64,000 bases of DNA, taken from positions 7,763,474 through 7,827,473 of the forward strand of contig OY744611.1 of assembly GCA_963556255.1 (NCBI GenBank), in the 5' to 3' direction. The notes below the pieces were generated by a model. That model saw only the letters and a program-made list of their open reading frames with translations. It made no database searches and was not told the origin of the DNA. This DNA is from Allolobophora icterica (Eukaryota > Annelida > Clitellata > Crassiclitellata > Lumbricidae). The position numbers were made by a program, and so were the translations under genes. Below, in pieces: positions 53,325 to 64,000 of the stretch (positions within the stretch are counted from its first letter, which is position 1; every line of letters begins with the position of its first letter).

Positions 53325-54172
53325 GGGAATGATTCGTCAAGGACGATTCGTTACGAGGACGTTTCGTCAGACGATTCGTCCGAGGATTCTTCAGAGGATA
53401 AAACTCAACAAATCAAAGATAAACGATAGATTGTCATGGTAACAAATCTGAACCGACTAAATATTGTCAACTACAGCCGAATAAAACGATAGTGTCATCG
53501 TCACTACAAGTTCCAGTACTTCTAGGTACGATTCGTCAGAGGATAAAACTCAAGAAATCAAAAGATCGATTGTCGTGGTTATTCCAGACTAATAAAAGAC
53601 TAAAACGATAGATTGTCATGGTAACAAATCTGAACAGTTTAGTTCTAGGTACATACTAAAACGAAAAAAAACACACTAAAGATTGTCAACTACAACCGAA
53701 TAAAAACGATGGTGTCATCGTCATTACAAGTTCCAGTACTTCAAAGTTCTACTAGTACTGTTGTGAGAGATAGGGACTATTGCAAGAAGATATGTAAGAA
53801 CATCTGTTATATTATAGCCCTGAACCGCACGCCTAACTCTCGCAACCAAATTACGGTTCTTCTCTTTTAGTCTGGAAGTCAATTACAAGATGTAGAAAGA
53901 GGACGACAGACTTTGGATGGCTGACTGATCAGCCAACTTTCCCAGTTTATTTGGTGCACCTCTTTTAAAGACGGTCGATTTACACAACCTTCGTGACGAA
54001 CAGTCCGTGACGAATCGACCCGAGACGAAAATTTAATGTCCTCATGACGAACAGTCCGCGACGAACAGTCCGTAACGAACAGTCCGTGACGAAAGGTCCG
54101 TGACGAACAGTCCGTGACGAACAGTCCGTGACGAATCGTCCTGAGACGAAACGTCCCCAAATCGTAAATTGC
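53325..54172. mobile_element. Candidate DNA transposon with GACGAA-rich ends
   Basis: The left side (53325-53400) has ATTCGTCAAGGACGATTCGT and GGACGTTTCGTC. The right side (53990-54168) has about nine copies of a 14-15 bp unit GTCCGTGACGAACA and ends GACGAATCGTCCTGAGACGA with AACGTCCCC, the inverse of the left. The interior holds two imperfect ~190-bp repeats (AACGATAGATTGTCATGGTA, ACAAGTTCCAGTACTTC). It lies in intron 2 of copy B and not in copy A. Class unknown. Confidence 0.6.
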
Positions 54173-54479
54173 AGTTTTAGCTAAGTAAAGAATACTCATA
54201 CGCATGTCATAGGCCTATGTATTTAAATCATTGATGGCGCATTAAATGATAGTCACCGTGATTACGATAGGAAAATGTAATATATTTTCATGTGTATTTT
54301 TGTCAAAATATTTTTTAATATTCTTAATATGCACAATCCTGAAATTAACAGGAGAATTGTTGGCTCAACCGTCGCCTTTTTACATAACAAATGTTCTCTA
54401 CACATGAACCTCGTTTAAAACTTTGAATTGAACGCTGCCCAAGAAATTAAAAGTATCAAAATTTCATTCAGAAATAGCG

Positions 54480-54645
54480 TTTAAGGAACTGCCTGCCTCA
54501 GGCCTTTAGACTTGATCTCCTGCGGTCTCCCTGCTGTCCAGTTCCGCAAACGCCTGAAAACATTTTCTTTGTCAGTGAAGACACTGACCCCGGTCGAGAG
54601 CGCCTCTGATATAGATTGGCGCTATATAAATGCTCGATTATAGAT
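54480..54645 (+). mobile_element. LINE 3' end
   Basis: CGAGAGCGCCTCTGATATAG and TTGGCGCTATATAAATGCTC form the usual 3' end of L2-like LINEs (RERL..IGAI*MLDY frame). Only ~165 bp remain, in intron 2 of copy B. Confidence 0.6.
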
Positions 54646-54767
54646 ACAGCACGTTGAAGTAGTCTTTCCCGCTTAGTTTCGTTTGTCTAAATTCTGTGAG
54701 ATTTCTAAATAGTCAGGAATGTGTTTAGCACATGTCAAGAACTTTGGTTTGCAATTATTTCTTTCAG

Positions 54768-55318
54768 AAAAAATTAGACTGCGAGCAACCCATGACTTTG
54801 ATTCAGAACAGATCAATTATAGAGAGAAAAGAGAACTGAGCGTTATTTCGAAAAGAGAAAGAGATACGGAGCAAATAGGTCATGAACAACATCATATGGA
54901 AGATCAAAATGAGAGGCATCAGTTTCGACTTGGAAAGTCTGAAATGCAAAAATATAGCGATATAGTACATGATAGAGAAACGTACGATTATGAAGAGAAC
55001 GAACATTTAAACGCATCTATTCTATCATGGCAGATCCAAGAAACTGCTTCGGCGGACGAATTGACAACATTAGAAGATAATTTTTCGACCATAAGAGAAA
55101 AAACATCCGACATTCAAATGCAAGAAGAGATCTTCGAAATGGAAGGGCTGCACAAGGTCTTGCGGATACAAGACTTCTCCACGGACCAAGATGATCTTCA
55201 AAATATGAGTCACTTTGATGAGAGCTCTCTTTCGGAAGAAGTGCATCCTTCTGAAACAGCGTTTACATTTGAAACCGGAGACCAAATGGAGACAATTCCT
55301 CCTACAAATATCGGGTGA
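54768..55318 (+). CDS. Last exon of copy B, acidic low-complexity protein
   Basis: 183 codons after an AG acceptor (54767), ending TGA at 55316-55318. It starts EKIRLRATHDFDSEQINYRE, parallel to exon 3 of copy A, and ends QMETIPPTNIG, parallel to KMEAIPPENSR of exon 4 in copy A. The body is rich in Glu, Asp, Gln, His and Ser (EDQNERHQF, ETASADELTTLEDNFS, DQDDLQNMSHFDESSLSEE), probably disordered or coiled-coil, with no membrane span and very few Cys. I do not recognise it. Conservation of start phase, both ends and stop between paralogues argues it is or was a real coding exon. Confidence 0.6.
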
Positions 55319-55394
55319 CTATACAGTATACATTATATATAGCAGAAAATTTAACTTTCTCTTTCAATACGTCATTTGCTAAATTGGTAGAAAG

Positions 55395-55560
55395 TTTTTC
55401 TCTAAACTATACCCCGTGGTCGATCGAGTCGATTGCTACGATCGACTTGGGTCGGCCGACGATCGACTCAATTAACTTTGTCGACTAGTCGACCTCTCGG
55501 TAGCTCGATCGACTTGGCAAATAAACGACCGAGTTGGTCGACTTTTGTCGACTTGGACTG
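55395..55560 (+). repeat. GTCGA-rich cluster
   Basis: About fifteen GTCGA/TCGAC motifs in 165 bp, often as TCGATCGA or GACTAGTCGAC. A smaller inverted cluster lies at 57150-57220 (CAAGTCGATCAAGTCGAACA), so the two may be ends of one element interrupted by the LINE piece at 55755. Confidence 0.7.
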
Positions 55561-55754
55561 TAATCTCTTGGTAAAAATTGCTGACGACTGTTGCATTCTT
55601 ACATTGTAGTAACAAAATTACTCAAGAACTTCAATTGCACACTCTTCCTCAAACTATAAAACTATAATTGAACTGGCAAGTAAACCCAGGTATTATAATG
55701 ATATCGTGTGTGGCTGACGAGCTAATCTCTCAAGAATTCATACTACACCCTGCA

Positions 55755-56815
55755 CACTCGTAATCGTAATCGTAATCGTAATCTCCAAACTTCTAAAGCG
55801 CCACTCGAAGGCCAAGCGCAGGACACCAGCCTATTCACGAGCGCTACGTCAGATCAGAGGGGTTTTCCAGAGAGTAGTCCAATAGAGGTCCAAGTCCGAT
55901 TTCCAGGAGGCCAAACCAAATCAAAGGGGGTTTCCAGAGAGTAGTCCAAAAGAGGTCCAAGTCCGATTTCCAGGGTACCAGATCAGAGGGTTTCCAGAGA
56001 GTGGTCAAAAAGAGGTCCAAGTCCGATTTCCAGAAGGCCAAACCAAATCAAAGGGGGTTTCCAGAGAGTAGTCTAAAAGAGGTCCAAATCAGATTTCCAG
56101 GGTACCAGATCAGGAGGTTCCAGAGAGTGGTCCAAAAGAGGTCCAAGTCCGATTTCCAGGAGGCCAAACCAAATCAAAGGGGGTTTCCAGAGAGTAGTCC
56201 AAAAGAGGTCCAAGTCCGATTTCCAGGGTACCAGATCAGAGGGTTTCCAGAGAGTGGTCAAAAAGAGGTCCAAGTCCGATTTCCAGAAGGCCAAACCAAA
56301 TCAAAGGGGGTTTCCAGAGAGTAGTCTAAAAGAGGTCCAAATCAGATTTCCAGGGTACCAGATCAGGAGGTTCCAGAGAGTGGTCCAAAAGAGGTCCAAG
56401 TCCGATTTCCAGGAGGCCAAACCAAATCTAAGGGGGTTTCCAGAGAGTAGTCCAAAAGAGGTCCAAGTCCGATTACCAGGGTACCAGATCAGGAGAGGCA
56501 GAGCAGCTGTCAAGGCGGGTGTCGTTTACGGCGAGAACATTTGGAAGGCGGAGTATCAGATGAATCATGGTAGGAGTATTTGAAAAGGTGAGACTTCAGT
56601 TTTGAGTGGAAAGCCCGGGGGTGATAGATAGAGGAACATGAGGATGAGGATGAAGGACGGGTTGCAATGATGATGGAGGCACTGGGAAACTGCGGAATTC
56701 AGGGGAGTTCATTCCAGAGGCGTGGTGCTGTGATGGATATGGCTCGGTTGGAGAACTTGAGGTGAGTAGTGACTGGGGGTCGAGAAAGACTGAGATAGGA
56801 AGAAGACAAATCAAA
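55755..56815 (-). mobile_element. L2/CR1-type LINE 3' end with expanded minisatellite
   Basis: Same 3' end as 22110-22710. The 3' untranslated part has expanded: 29-33 bp units (CCAAAAGAGGTCCAAGTCCG, ATTTCCAGG) alternate in two types ending in a GTACCAGATC or a CCAAACCAAATC stretch, and a 253-bp higher-order block (about 56001-56253) is repeated once (56254 on). The coding remnant lies at 56596-56820 on the minus strand (SVFLDPQSLLTSSSPTEPYP in a shifted frame). Frames through the repeats are artefacts. Confidence 0.85.
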
Positions 56816-56819
56816 TGCA

Positions 56820-57600
56820 CTGGATAATGTCAACTGCACACATCAACTGCACACATCGTGTCAGATTTTAGGCCCTGTTATATTCACGTAAGTATTCAAC
56901 AAATAAGACGGCTGTAGCGGATTTGCAGTAGGCCCTATCTAGTTTACAGCTAGTTCAAGAAGCTGTAAACTGCTCAAGATTACTTCAGTTAGTTGCTATA
57001 GTAGTCTGTAGTTTAACGCATCTAAAACTCTCAATTTTCACGTATTACTGAACTAAATTATCTCTACGGTTTTCACTAAACGAAAGCACCAAGAGGATCA
57101 TAATTTACACTGAACTTCAAATTATGTTAATACGGTGTGTTTACTCAACTTGCAAGTCGATCAAGTCGAACAATTTTCGACAAACTTGACTTGGCTGAGT
57201 TTCGACCAACTTCGAGCGAGGTATACTGATAATGACGTGATGCGCAGCTGAAAATTCGCTACAAAGTTCAGTCTGTAAGGAAAGGGCGTGCAGTGAGGCG
57301 AAAATCTGTACATAACATTTGAGGACAGATTTTTTGGGGTGGAGAATTTTTGAAATTTTTATGGAAGAGAACATGGGGGCCAATACACGTAAATTGGGAG
57401 GACAGACACTACACACATATTGAAAATTCACCAGCGACATGAAGTTTACAGGGTACAGAATTTGATTCTGGCTAAGTACATGTAAAGGCTAAATAAGCCG
57501 AAAATTTTGCATGTTTTTGTGTAATTTTCTATGCAAATTGTTGCAACTTCATAAACATTTGTAAACACTTTTTAAAATTATAACTTTTTAATACCTAGAT
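56820..57600. other. No gene recognised
   Basis: AT-rich sequence with the GTCGA-type block at 57150-57220. A 99-codon minus frame at 57440 shows no known motif. Confidence 0.4.
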
Positions 57601-57619
57601 GGTGGATGGGGGCCGTGCC

Positions 57620-58250
57620 ATTCAACTGAAACCCAACTCACTTATCTCTACAATAGACTGTTTCTGCGTCTCCCATCAATAGGCATCTTGCCTCTGCCTC
57701 CATGACATTTCCACAACCTTCGACATCACTGACCACAACATCCTACTACAAAGACCGGCTCGGTTTAACTGACACTGACTCTTGATTCAATCCTATTCTT
57801 TTTCCAGTCTTTCTCTATTAAAACACCGGAAGCCTCATCCTAATCCTGCCACCTCACTTGTAGTGTTCCTAAAGGCTCTGTTCTTGGGCCTCTTTTGCTC
57901 ATTCCTTACACTCCTCCACTCAGCTAACTCATTCAAGTATTCTAGTTTCCCCTATCACCTGTATGCTGTAGACTTCTGACTATTCACCTCGTACTCTTTA
58001 AGCAGCTTCTCCCACTCATCTAATTCGTGCGGTTAGCTCCTAAGTAACATCCAATCTCCTGTATTTCAACCCGTCTAAAATGGAAATCATACTTTCAGGC
58101 CTTCGTGACCAGCTCAAGAAAATTCCAGATCAAATATTCATTGCCAATTCTCCTATTCGCAAGTTAGGTAGATTTAAAACCAATTCTTCATTTTCTCATT
58201 TCATGTCATCCAAATGGGTCTCGTCATAGGTATCTCTAACCTCATATCAA
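57620..58250 (+). mobile_element. Decayed L2-type LINE reverse transcriptase
   Basis: Traces of DIS(T)TFDITDHNILLQR (motif A, ~57703-57757), VVFLKALFLGLF (a worn GVPQGSVLGPL) and PYHLYAVDF (worn YADD, ~57950-57978) occur in the correct order and spacing. All frames are broken. Confidence 0.7.
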
Positions 58251-58401
58251 AGTCTGGTTTCTTCTATTGGTGGCTATGGTACCAGAGTCACGAGTTGTTA
58301 AATAGTAGTGAAGAGGAAGCCAGGAACTAAGAAAGCACGCAGAAGGGGATGGCTGTAGCCGGTAAAGGAACGAACTCTCTTCTGAGAAAGGTCATCTTCA
58401 G

Positions 58402-59355
58402 CAGGGCCGTTTTATCTACTAGACATAGTAGGCACTGTGCCTAGGGTCTACGAAGCTTTCAGGGGCCTACGAAAGTCTGAAAATCTGAAAATGAGATACT
58501 AAATGAGTGACCGGGAAATGAAAAAGGGAAACTGCAAACATCAGCAAGTTCAAATTTAATAACTTTGTACTGAAACAGTTTAAATTAAGCTGTGCTAACC
58601 TACATTATATGAACTTTGCGGCTCGTTGCATTAGCAAAATCACATATAAGTTATAACGTCTTCAACTGTCATTTCCGCATTAAGTCGTTTTCAATTGAGA
58701 GCAGTGCAGTTAGCTTTAATCCAGAGTTGACAGTTTAGTTGGGGTCGTATTACTTAATCGTAATCTCCAAACTTCTAAGGCGCCACTCGAAGGCCAAGCG
58801 CAGGGCACCAGCCTATTCATGAGCGCTACGTCAAAACAGAGGGGGATTTCCAGAGAGTAATCCAAAAGAGGTCCGAGTCCGGTTTCCAGAGGGCCAGATT
58901 AAGAGAGGAGACAGAGCAGCTGTCAAGGCGGGTGTTGTTTAGGGCGAGAAGAATTGGAAGTCGAAGAGTCAGATGAGTCATGCAGGGTAGGAGTGTATGA
59001 AAAGGTGAGACTTCAATTTTGAGTTGAACGCCCGGTGGTGATAGATAGAGGAACGTGAGGAGGAGGATGGAGGACAGGTTGCAATGATGATGGAGGAACT
59101 GAGAATCTGCGGAATTCAGGGGAGATCATTTCAGAGGCGGTGGTGCTGTCACTGCGGTGTTGGATATGGCTCGGTTGAAGAACTTGAGATGAGAAGTGAC
59201 TGGGGGTAAAAAGACTGAGACGGGGTGGGGCGGGTTGCCTGGATGGTGAAGAGTCTAAGGTGAATGTAAGAGACGATGAGTCAGTCGACAGGTGTATGGA
59301 AGGGTTTACGAATGCAAGAGTGCCTAGGGCCTACGACGACCTTAAAACGGCCCTG
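58402..59355. mobile_element. hAT element containing a LINE 3' end
   Basis: Ends CAGGGCCGTTTTA are inverted at 58402 and 59355, followed inside by GTGCCTAGGG(T/C)CTACGA on both sides. Flanks ATCTTCAG (58394-58401) and ATCTTCAC (59356-59363) match in 7 of 8 bases. The middle is taken by a LINE tail; no transposase. Confidence 0.88.
58756..59235 (-). mobile_element. L2/CR1-type LINE 3' end inside the hAT
   Basis: The third copy of the 3' end seen at 22110 and 55755: GTAATCTCCAAACTTCTAAG and GGCCAAGCGCAGGGCACCAG. Here the minisatellite is short (one or two units). Confidence 0.8.
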
Positions 59356-61520
59356 ATCTTCACAACGTTGCATCCACGGCGACCACGGAAGAGACAGATT
59401 CGGACCCCGAGATAGAACTTTATGGTGTTGCCTTTCTTAATTAAGGAAGCGTTTAACCCTGACCCTTTCCTGGCAGGAACGGTCATTATGGTAGGAGATA
59501 GCACCGGATGACCATCGTTCGTCGAAAGTAGAAAAAGTGAGGTGGTTGGCTCCAGGCGTACAACTGGGCTGGAGTCAACCTCGCCCTGTGAAGAAATAGT
59601 TCTAACGTCCGGGCAGAGCTCACCACATGTCGTTCCGTTATCATTATCGACTCTACCTTTATCAGTTCACCATGGTCGAAACGTCTCGGAAATAGGCTTT
59701 GATACTGCTAATATGTAAAGTCGCACATTTGGAACAACCTACAAAGAAACTCAATCAGATTTCGATAATGATATCCTGGCATAGCAAAAGCTCATATACG
59801 AAACATGATGCTCTAACTAATCCAATTATTTAAACTCCAAACTGATTGTTGAAGAAGACAAAGAAACTGAGACAATGCATAAAAAGTCGTATAAAGCAAG
59901 TGCTTGGTTTAGTATTTAGTTTAATAATTGTCGCGTTGTGGGTGGGGTAGGCGTACGTCAGTTGGAAGGGGACAGTGGGAGCCAGTGTAACGTGACTCCC
60001 CTTCTACCTCTAGACGTCGCACCGGTTCGTTGGTATTTACCCACCATAGTACACCTGCTGGGGTTTTCCTGTTGTTACTCTGGTGCACTGTACTCACTTG
60101 CTCACCTGTATTGTATGTTTGATCTGTACTAGAGATACTACTGTTATTCGGAGTCCTTGTGGGTGCTAAGTCACAGGATTGGAGTTCTCCCATATATCGG
60201 CAGTGTGTTTGTCTTGAGAAGAGAGTTATACTATCTCTCGATGGAAATGAGAGGGCCAACCTCTGATCTTATAGGTCGGCTTGCTATCCGGGAAACTGCC
60301 GAGAGTGTACCTGATCCTTCCATCGACCGAGCCTTTATACGCTCGCTTCGACGCAGAAGATTATTCGTATCCAGGAAATCCCTTGTTGGTGGCCCCTCAG
60401 CCATTTCCTCGGGAGGATAAGACCTGTAGGCTACTCAGGATTTGAGTGAGGAGGGGGTCGGGGTGGGTAGGATTCGAATCCTTACCTTTACCTTGCATGA
60501 TCTCACCATTATCATCCTCCTCTGTGCTTAAAGCCTCTTCGCTTAACTTAGACAAAGACATGAATGCGTTGCCAAAGGTATTAATATTCAACAACAATTT
60601 CAATGATTATCAACTACTACTAATTAATGAGTAAGAAACTACACAAGATAATCAAAACACAATGCAAAGAATCAATTAACACTGCAGGGCGATCCACACG
60701 AGCACTTGAGTAGGCTTAAAGTAAGTTAGCTAGACTTTTAAGTCCAGGCTAAAGGACTCAGGGACAGGGGTCTAATAATAAGAGTGTACATACGCTCTGC
60801 GTCGTTTCTCCCTTGGCTGTGATGCGTTGTAGATCCTTCTTACTGTAGCAGAATTATTGTGCTCCTTTGTCTGATTGGAATTCCGTTCAGACAGTAGAGG
60901 ATTTTATCCTTGTTTCACTTATAGAACGCTTCAAACGATTATTATTATTCGCTGCACCAATAGGCCTATGTTCGATCGACGCTTATCGTTGCGTTGCGCT
61001 TCGAATACTTAATATGTTACGTACGGGATGCATTCGTGGATACGAGGCTTATCGTTGACGACGGTCGGTGGTTCACTTTCAGTATCGGCAGGTTGTCACA
61101 CTTCCTTAGTGGTGCAGTAACATACGTCGCGGGTTCAATCCTCGATAGGATGGAGGGTGGTTGGAGTCGAGGTGGTTGTCTGGTAGGCTCTTCCTTCATC
61201 TGCAACTTGTCCTCGGTAGATAGTGGGCGGTTGGAGATGGTTGCCAAGCAGACACTTCCTTCCTCTGCGACTTGGAGCGACTGTCCTTCCTTCCGATTCG
61301 TCAGTGTAGTCGTTGACTCGTCTCGTCTCGCTTCTCTCGATCAGGAGGTCGTCTGTAGAATCCGATTCTTCTCGCTGTTTGGACTTCTCTGCCCTGGCTG
61401 TAGGAAAACCCTCTTTTTATTCGTTCTCCTTTCTCTTTCCTTGTATTATTTGACATCAGCGCTTCTGCTGATAACAGACGTGAAAACAGCGCCTGTCTTC
61501 ACCCTAGCTTGGTGCAGACA
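59356..61520. other. No gene supported
   Basis: A 181-codon plus frame at 60994-61539 (Ser/Leu/Val-rich, one hydrophobic stretch LFLFVLLSLSLYYLTSALLL) and a 112-codon minus frame at 59921-60259 exist, but neither shows a family motif, splice context or paralogue. I treat them as chance frames, with the first the more worth checking. B-box-like GGATTCGAATCC (60470) and GGGTTCAATCC (61131) occur without matching A boxes. Confidence 0.35.
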
Positions 61521-61525
61521 GTACC

Positions 61526-61770
61526 TGTCAACAACTTGACAGCTGGCTGATGGACAATTTGGCTGCAGTGCGCAGACATGCAGACAGCTCCTGTCACTGC
61601 TTGAGCTTGGCCTGTCAACAGTTGGACAGCGGGTTGACAGATGATTCGACAGTAATCATCCGGCATGAAGACAACACCCGTCCTCACCCTGGCCTAGCCT
61701 GTCAACAGCTTGACAGCTGGCTGATGGACGATTCAGCGGCAGTGCGCAGACGTGCAGACATTACGTCGGA
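61526..61770 (+). repeat. Tandem repeat of ~86 bp, three copies
   Basis: TGTCAACA(A/G)(C/T)T(T)GACAGC opens each unit (61527, 61613, 61700), followed by GGCTGATGGAC and CAGTGCGCAGAC in units 1 and 3. The repeat makes open frames on both strands, which I consider artefacts. Confidence 0.85.
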
Positions 61771-61959
61771 CGGCTGCTCATGGAAGCTGTCGGTTTTACA
61801 GCTGTTTCGGATCTAGCTATTCTATGGGCCTAACGTTTGGGATGTATAATAGTAATGTATTGTAATTCAGTAAAGTAAGTAAGGTAGTAATGTTGCGATC
61901 TGCGTTCGCTACATAATTAGTACTCTACATACTCTATACCATTGAATTAACAGGCCTAC

Positions 61960-62450
61960 GCATCGTGCACTCTCAAGGGGTTTTGGCCCATCATTATACC
62001 GACAGCACCTAAGCCTTTACTCATTGCCCAGCCAACGCTTCTGCTCTACTGGTCGCGAGGATCCTTGAGGTCACCACGGCACTATACCTGTGCATGTCTT
62101 CCAACCGTCTAAACCTCAATTCCGATCAAAATCGAATTCATCTGTCTTGGTGGTCGAACCCAACTCGCCAAATTAGACATTGAATCTCTCCCGGTTAGTT
62201 TCCCAGACGTCCTGTACTCTTCCTTAGTCCGCGATCTGTGCGTTATATTGAATCCAGTTCTCTCACTTTCTGATCATTTCAGTCGTATCACTCGTACATG
62301 TATTTAACACCTATGTCAACTCCGCACCATCCGTCACCCGGAAACCACTCTCGTCCATGTAACTTCATCTACGCTGGACTCTCTTCACTAAATCTTTCGA
62401 AGCTTCATTCAGTAATTAACGCTGCCGCCTGTCTTATTGGAGCATAGTCT
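61960..62450 (+). mobile_element. Decayed L2-type LINE reverse transcriptase fragment
   Basis: In broken frames: MSSNRLNLNS (~62095), LDIESLPVSF (~62176), SSLVRDL (~62220), YQLRTIR-like traces (~62310) and INAA at 62416. This is the region after the YADD box, directly upstream of a second, different LINE piece. Confidence 0.7.
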
Positions 62451-63135
62451 TACGAATTTTGCCCACAAATCTGGCTTCAGTCGGGACTCTACACTGGCTT
62501 CCTGTGCCCCTGCACATTCAATAAAAATATTAGGAATTGAAATAACCGATAAGTTTGGATTCTCTCCCTATATCCAAAAACTAAGCATAAAGGCTAAACA
62601 ATCCCTTTACGCTCATCGTATCTTAGTTTCTCATGGGCTCTCGGGCCCCAGGCTTCATGATGTAATACGGGCTACCACTGTCAACCGTATGCTGTACTGT
62701 TCCCAGGTATGGTTAGGCTTTGCTAACAAGCAGGAACTTGATCATTTGGGCGCAATTATCCGTAAGTTGGTTCATCTCGGCTACCTCCCTCCTTCTTTTC
62801 CTACTTTTGATGAACTTTGCAAAAAAGCTGATCGTGATCTCTTTAAGAACATTCTCAAAAACCCTAGTCACCTCCTCCACGACCTTCTACCTCCTGTTCA
62901 TAAGACCGGGTATGATTTGCGCCCACGTTCTCATAATCTGGTTCTCCCTAGATTTGACACCCTTACCCGACGAGGTTTCCTGGGCAGAATGCTGTACAGC
63001 TAGGCTCTGTTGCTATTATTTTCATTTATAATTAAACGTCATTATTACTGTTATATTTTTCTTTCCTCTTTGTGTATAATTGTATGTAAAGCGCTGTGCG
63101 TTTGCTAGCGTTTAATAAACAATATATACTTACTT
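62437..63135 (+). mobile_element. CR1/L2-type LINE ORF2 tail, open for 188 codons
   Basis: Reads IKILGIEITDKFGFSPYIQK, IKAKQSLYAHRILVSHGLSG, NRMLYCSQVWLGFANKQELD, LFKNILKNPSHLLHDLLPPV and YDLRPRSHNLVLPRFDTLTR to a TAG at 63001-63003. The 3' end has GCGCTGTGCGTTTGCTAGCG, TTTAATAAAC and TTAC repeats, as at 28690. The long open frame suggests a younger copy than the one at 27.9 kb. Confidence 0.85.
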
Positions 63136-63149
63136 ACTTACTTACAAAT

Positions 63150-63415
63150 CAAAATTTGAACTCTTATGCGCAAGGGCTTTCTGGTTATCTCCAGCATGCG
63201 CGGGCTTTTCAATTTAGAAGCTTTGCTTATGTTGGCCACTGTTATTGGAACCGCCTTCCACAGGAATTGCGGCTTGATCTCCTCAGCCTCTCTCTTCCTT
63301 TATTTCTGAAAGGCTTGAAGTCCATTTTTTGTTAGCGACTGGTGGTGTTAGCGACTTGGATCAGGAACGCCTCTGAATCATTCAGTGGCGCTTTTATGCT
63401 CGATAACAATTACAA
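63150..63415 (+). mobile_element. LINE ORF2 C-terminus and 3' end
   Basis: FRSFAYVGHCYWNRLPQELR followed by LFLKGLKSIFC-stop at 63335, then CAGGAACGCCTCTGAATCAT and a GGCGCTTTTATGCTC end. This is a different LINE from the one just upstream. Confidence 0.72.
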
Positions 63416-63419
63416 ATGG

Positions 63420-63690
63420 TTTAGTGTTTAGTTTAACTAATAATATTTGGTCTAGCACTGTCCCTTCTGCTTTCGCTTATTAGAGGTTTAAACTTGGGGG
63501 AAGTGGGGCAGTCAACACTGCTGTCCCCATCTCTCCACCCGTAATATACGCCACTGAGTGTCTGGATTGCTGGTGGTGTATTTTAGCTACCATGAAAATA
63601 TCATTTAGGAATATATTGAAAAAGAAGGAATAGATAATCATTACAAAGGTTTAGCTCATACTTCCATTTAACTCCCTTCTTAGTTTCTTA
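63420..63690. other. No gene recognised
   Basis: Under 300 bases of AT-rich sequence between LINE pieces. Confidence 0.4.
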
Positions 63691-64000
63691 CAAAGTTAGA
63701 CGTAGAGAAACTCCAAAGAATTCATTAGGCCGTATTCTTTGTATACGTCAAACATGGGCAAATAATCTGTGGCTAGAGTTGGTAAATAATACTTAAATTC
63801 GGAACATTTAACCTCTGTTTTTAAACATTTTCGTTGGATTCCTGTTAAGCAAAGAATCCGTCTCAAATTGGAGCATATAAGTTATAAAACATTTAACTGT
63901 AACCAACCACAGTACTTAAAAGCAGTCCTTATCCCTCAGTCTTATCACTTTTCAGCAAGGTCATCTGATTACCTTTCTCTGGTCATACTGATCCGGACTT
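63690..64000 (+). mobile_element. LINE ORF2 fragment, cut by window end
   Basis: KLRRIH-type start (~63702), then HFRWIPVKQRIRLKLEHISY (63825-63884) and YHFSARSSDYLSLVIL at the edge. Matches 43800-43970 and 40030-40400 in sequence. Confidence 0.65.

Noticed and set aside
55996..56583. Two ~108-codon frames rich in Lys/Ser/Phe
   Set aside because: Both are translations of the minisatellite inside a LINE 3' end.
60460..60500. B-box-like GGATTCGAATCC suggesting a tRNA or SINE
   Set aside because: No A box at proper distance and no cloverleaf; the core is simply palindromic.
61100..61150. GGGTTCAATCC with an A-box-like TTAGTGGTGCAGT
   Set aside because: The two boxes are only about a dozen bases apart, too close for a tRNA-type promoter.
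60994..61539. 181-codon frame with one hydrophobic stretch
   Set aside because: No motif, paralogue or splice signal, and its end overlaps a tandem repeat; kept only as a note on an unassigned stretch.

Overview
The window looks like intron-containing, repeat-dense DNA from a metazoan, most likely a marine invertebrate. It holds a Polinton/Maverick element, L2/CR1-type and RTE-type LINE pieces, mariner, hAT and piggyBac elements, a tRNA-derived SINE, long CA/GA/TA microsatellites, and spliced-looking exons with GT/AG borders. A deuterostome such as an echinoderm or hemichordate is only a guess. No rRNA, true tRNA gene, CRISPR array or bacterial-type operon was seen.

Positions 1-16.2 kb are one Polinton (adintovirus-like) copy, cut off by the left edge. 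On the minus strand lie a hydrophobic protein (1-285), a beta-rich protein (292-837), a long fibre-like gene (847-7104), a conserved structural gene (7115-9530), the packaging ATPase (9716-10402), the protein-primed DNA polymerase B (12049-15790) and a Cys-rich protein (15953-16228). On the plus strand lie a zinc-ribbon/phospholipase A2 protein (10441-10998) and the retroviral-type integrase (11049-12062). ATPase, integrase, PLA2 and the small genes are open. The fibre gene, the 7.1-9.5 kb gene and the polymerase are broken by insertions, duplication, frameshifts and stop codons, so this copy is dead. No major capsid gene is visible; it probably lies to the left.

The most unusual find is a transposon class seen in copies at 1374-5145 (inside the Polinton fibre gene), 16.5-17.4 kb (fragment) and, as a diverged relative, 46472-49966. 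The two full copies have GGGTCAA-type ends, TA target duplications and roughly 1 kb inverted arms made of 150-169 bp tandem units. Each unit carries two ATGG cores 12 bp apart, like YY1/Pho sites. Two copies also carry remnants of one large protein family ending in a PIN/FEN-like nuclease and a Cys-rich tail.

Positions 17.8-32 kb are satellites, three mariner-like elements sitting in TA tracts, LINE pieces, a mariner split by an RTE tail, and a 1.7 kb hAT holding two smaller hATs, each with 8-bp target duplications. Positions 24-55 kb hold a degenerate segmental duplication. Its younger part contains two paralogous copies of an unrecognised acidic gene: copy A (exons at 33.0, 34.8, 40.9 and 43.0 kb) and copy B (51.3, 53.1 and 54.8 kb). 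Copy A can be joined into one open frame; copy B has a frameshift and a lost donor in exon 2 but an open 183-codon last exon. A second foldback element and a TTAA-flanked piggyBac relic separate them. Positions 55.4-64 kb are LINE 3' ends with internal minisatellites, another hAT, tandem repeats and two CR1/L2-type reverse-transcriptase tails. No other host gene could be supported.
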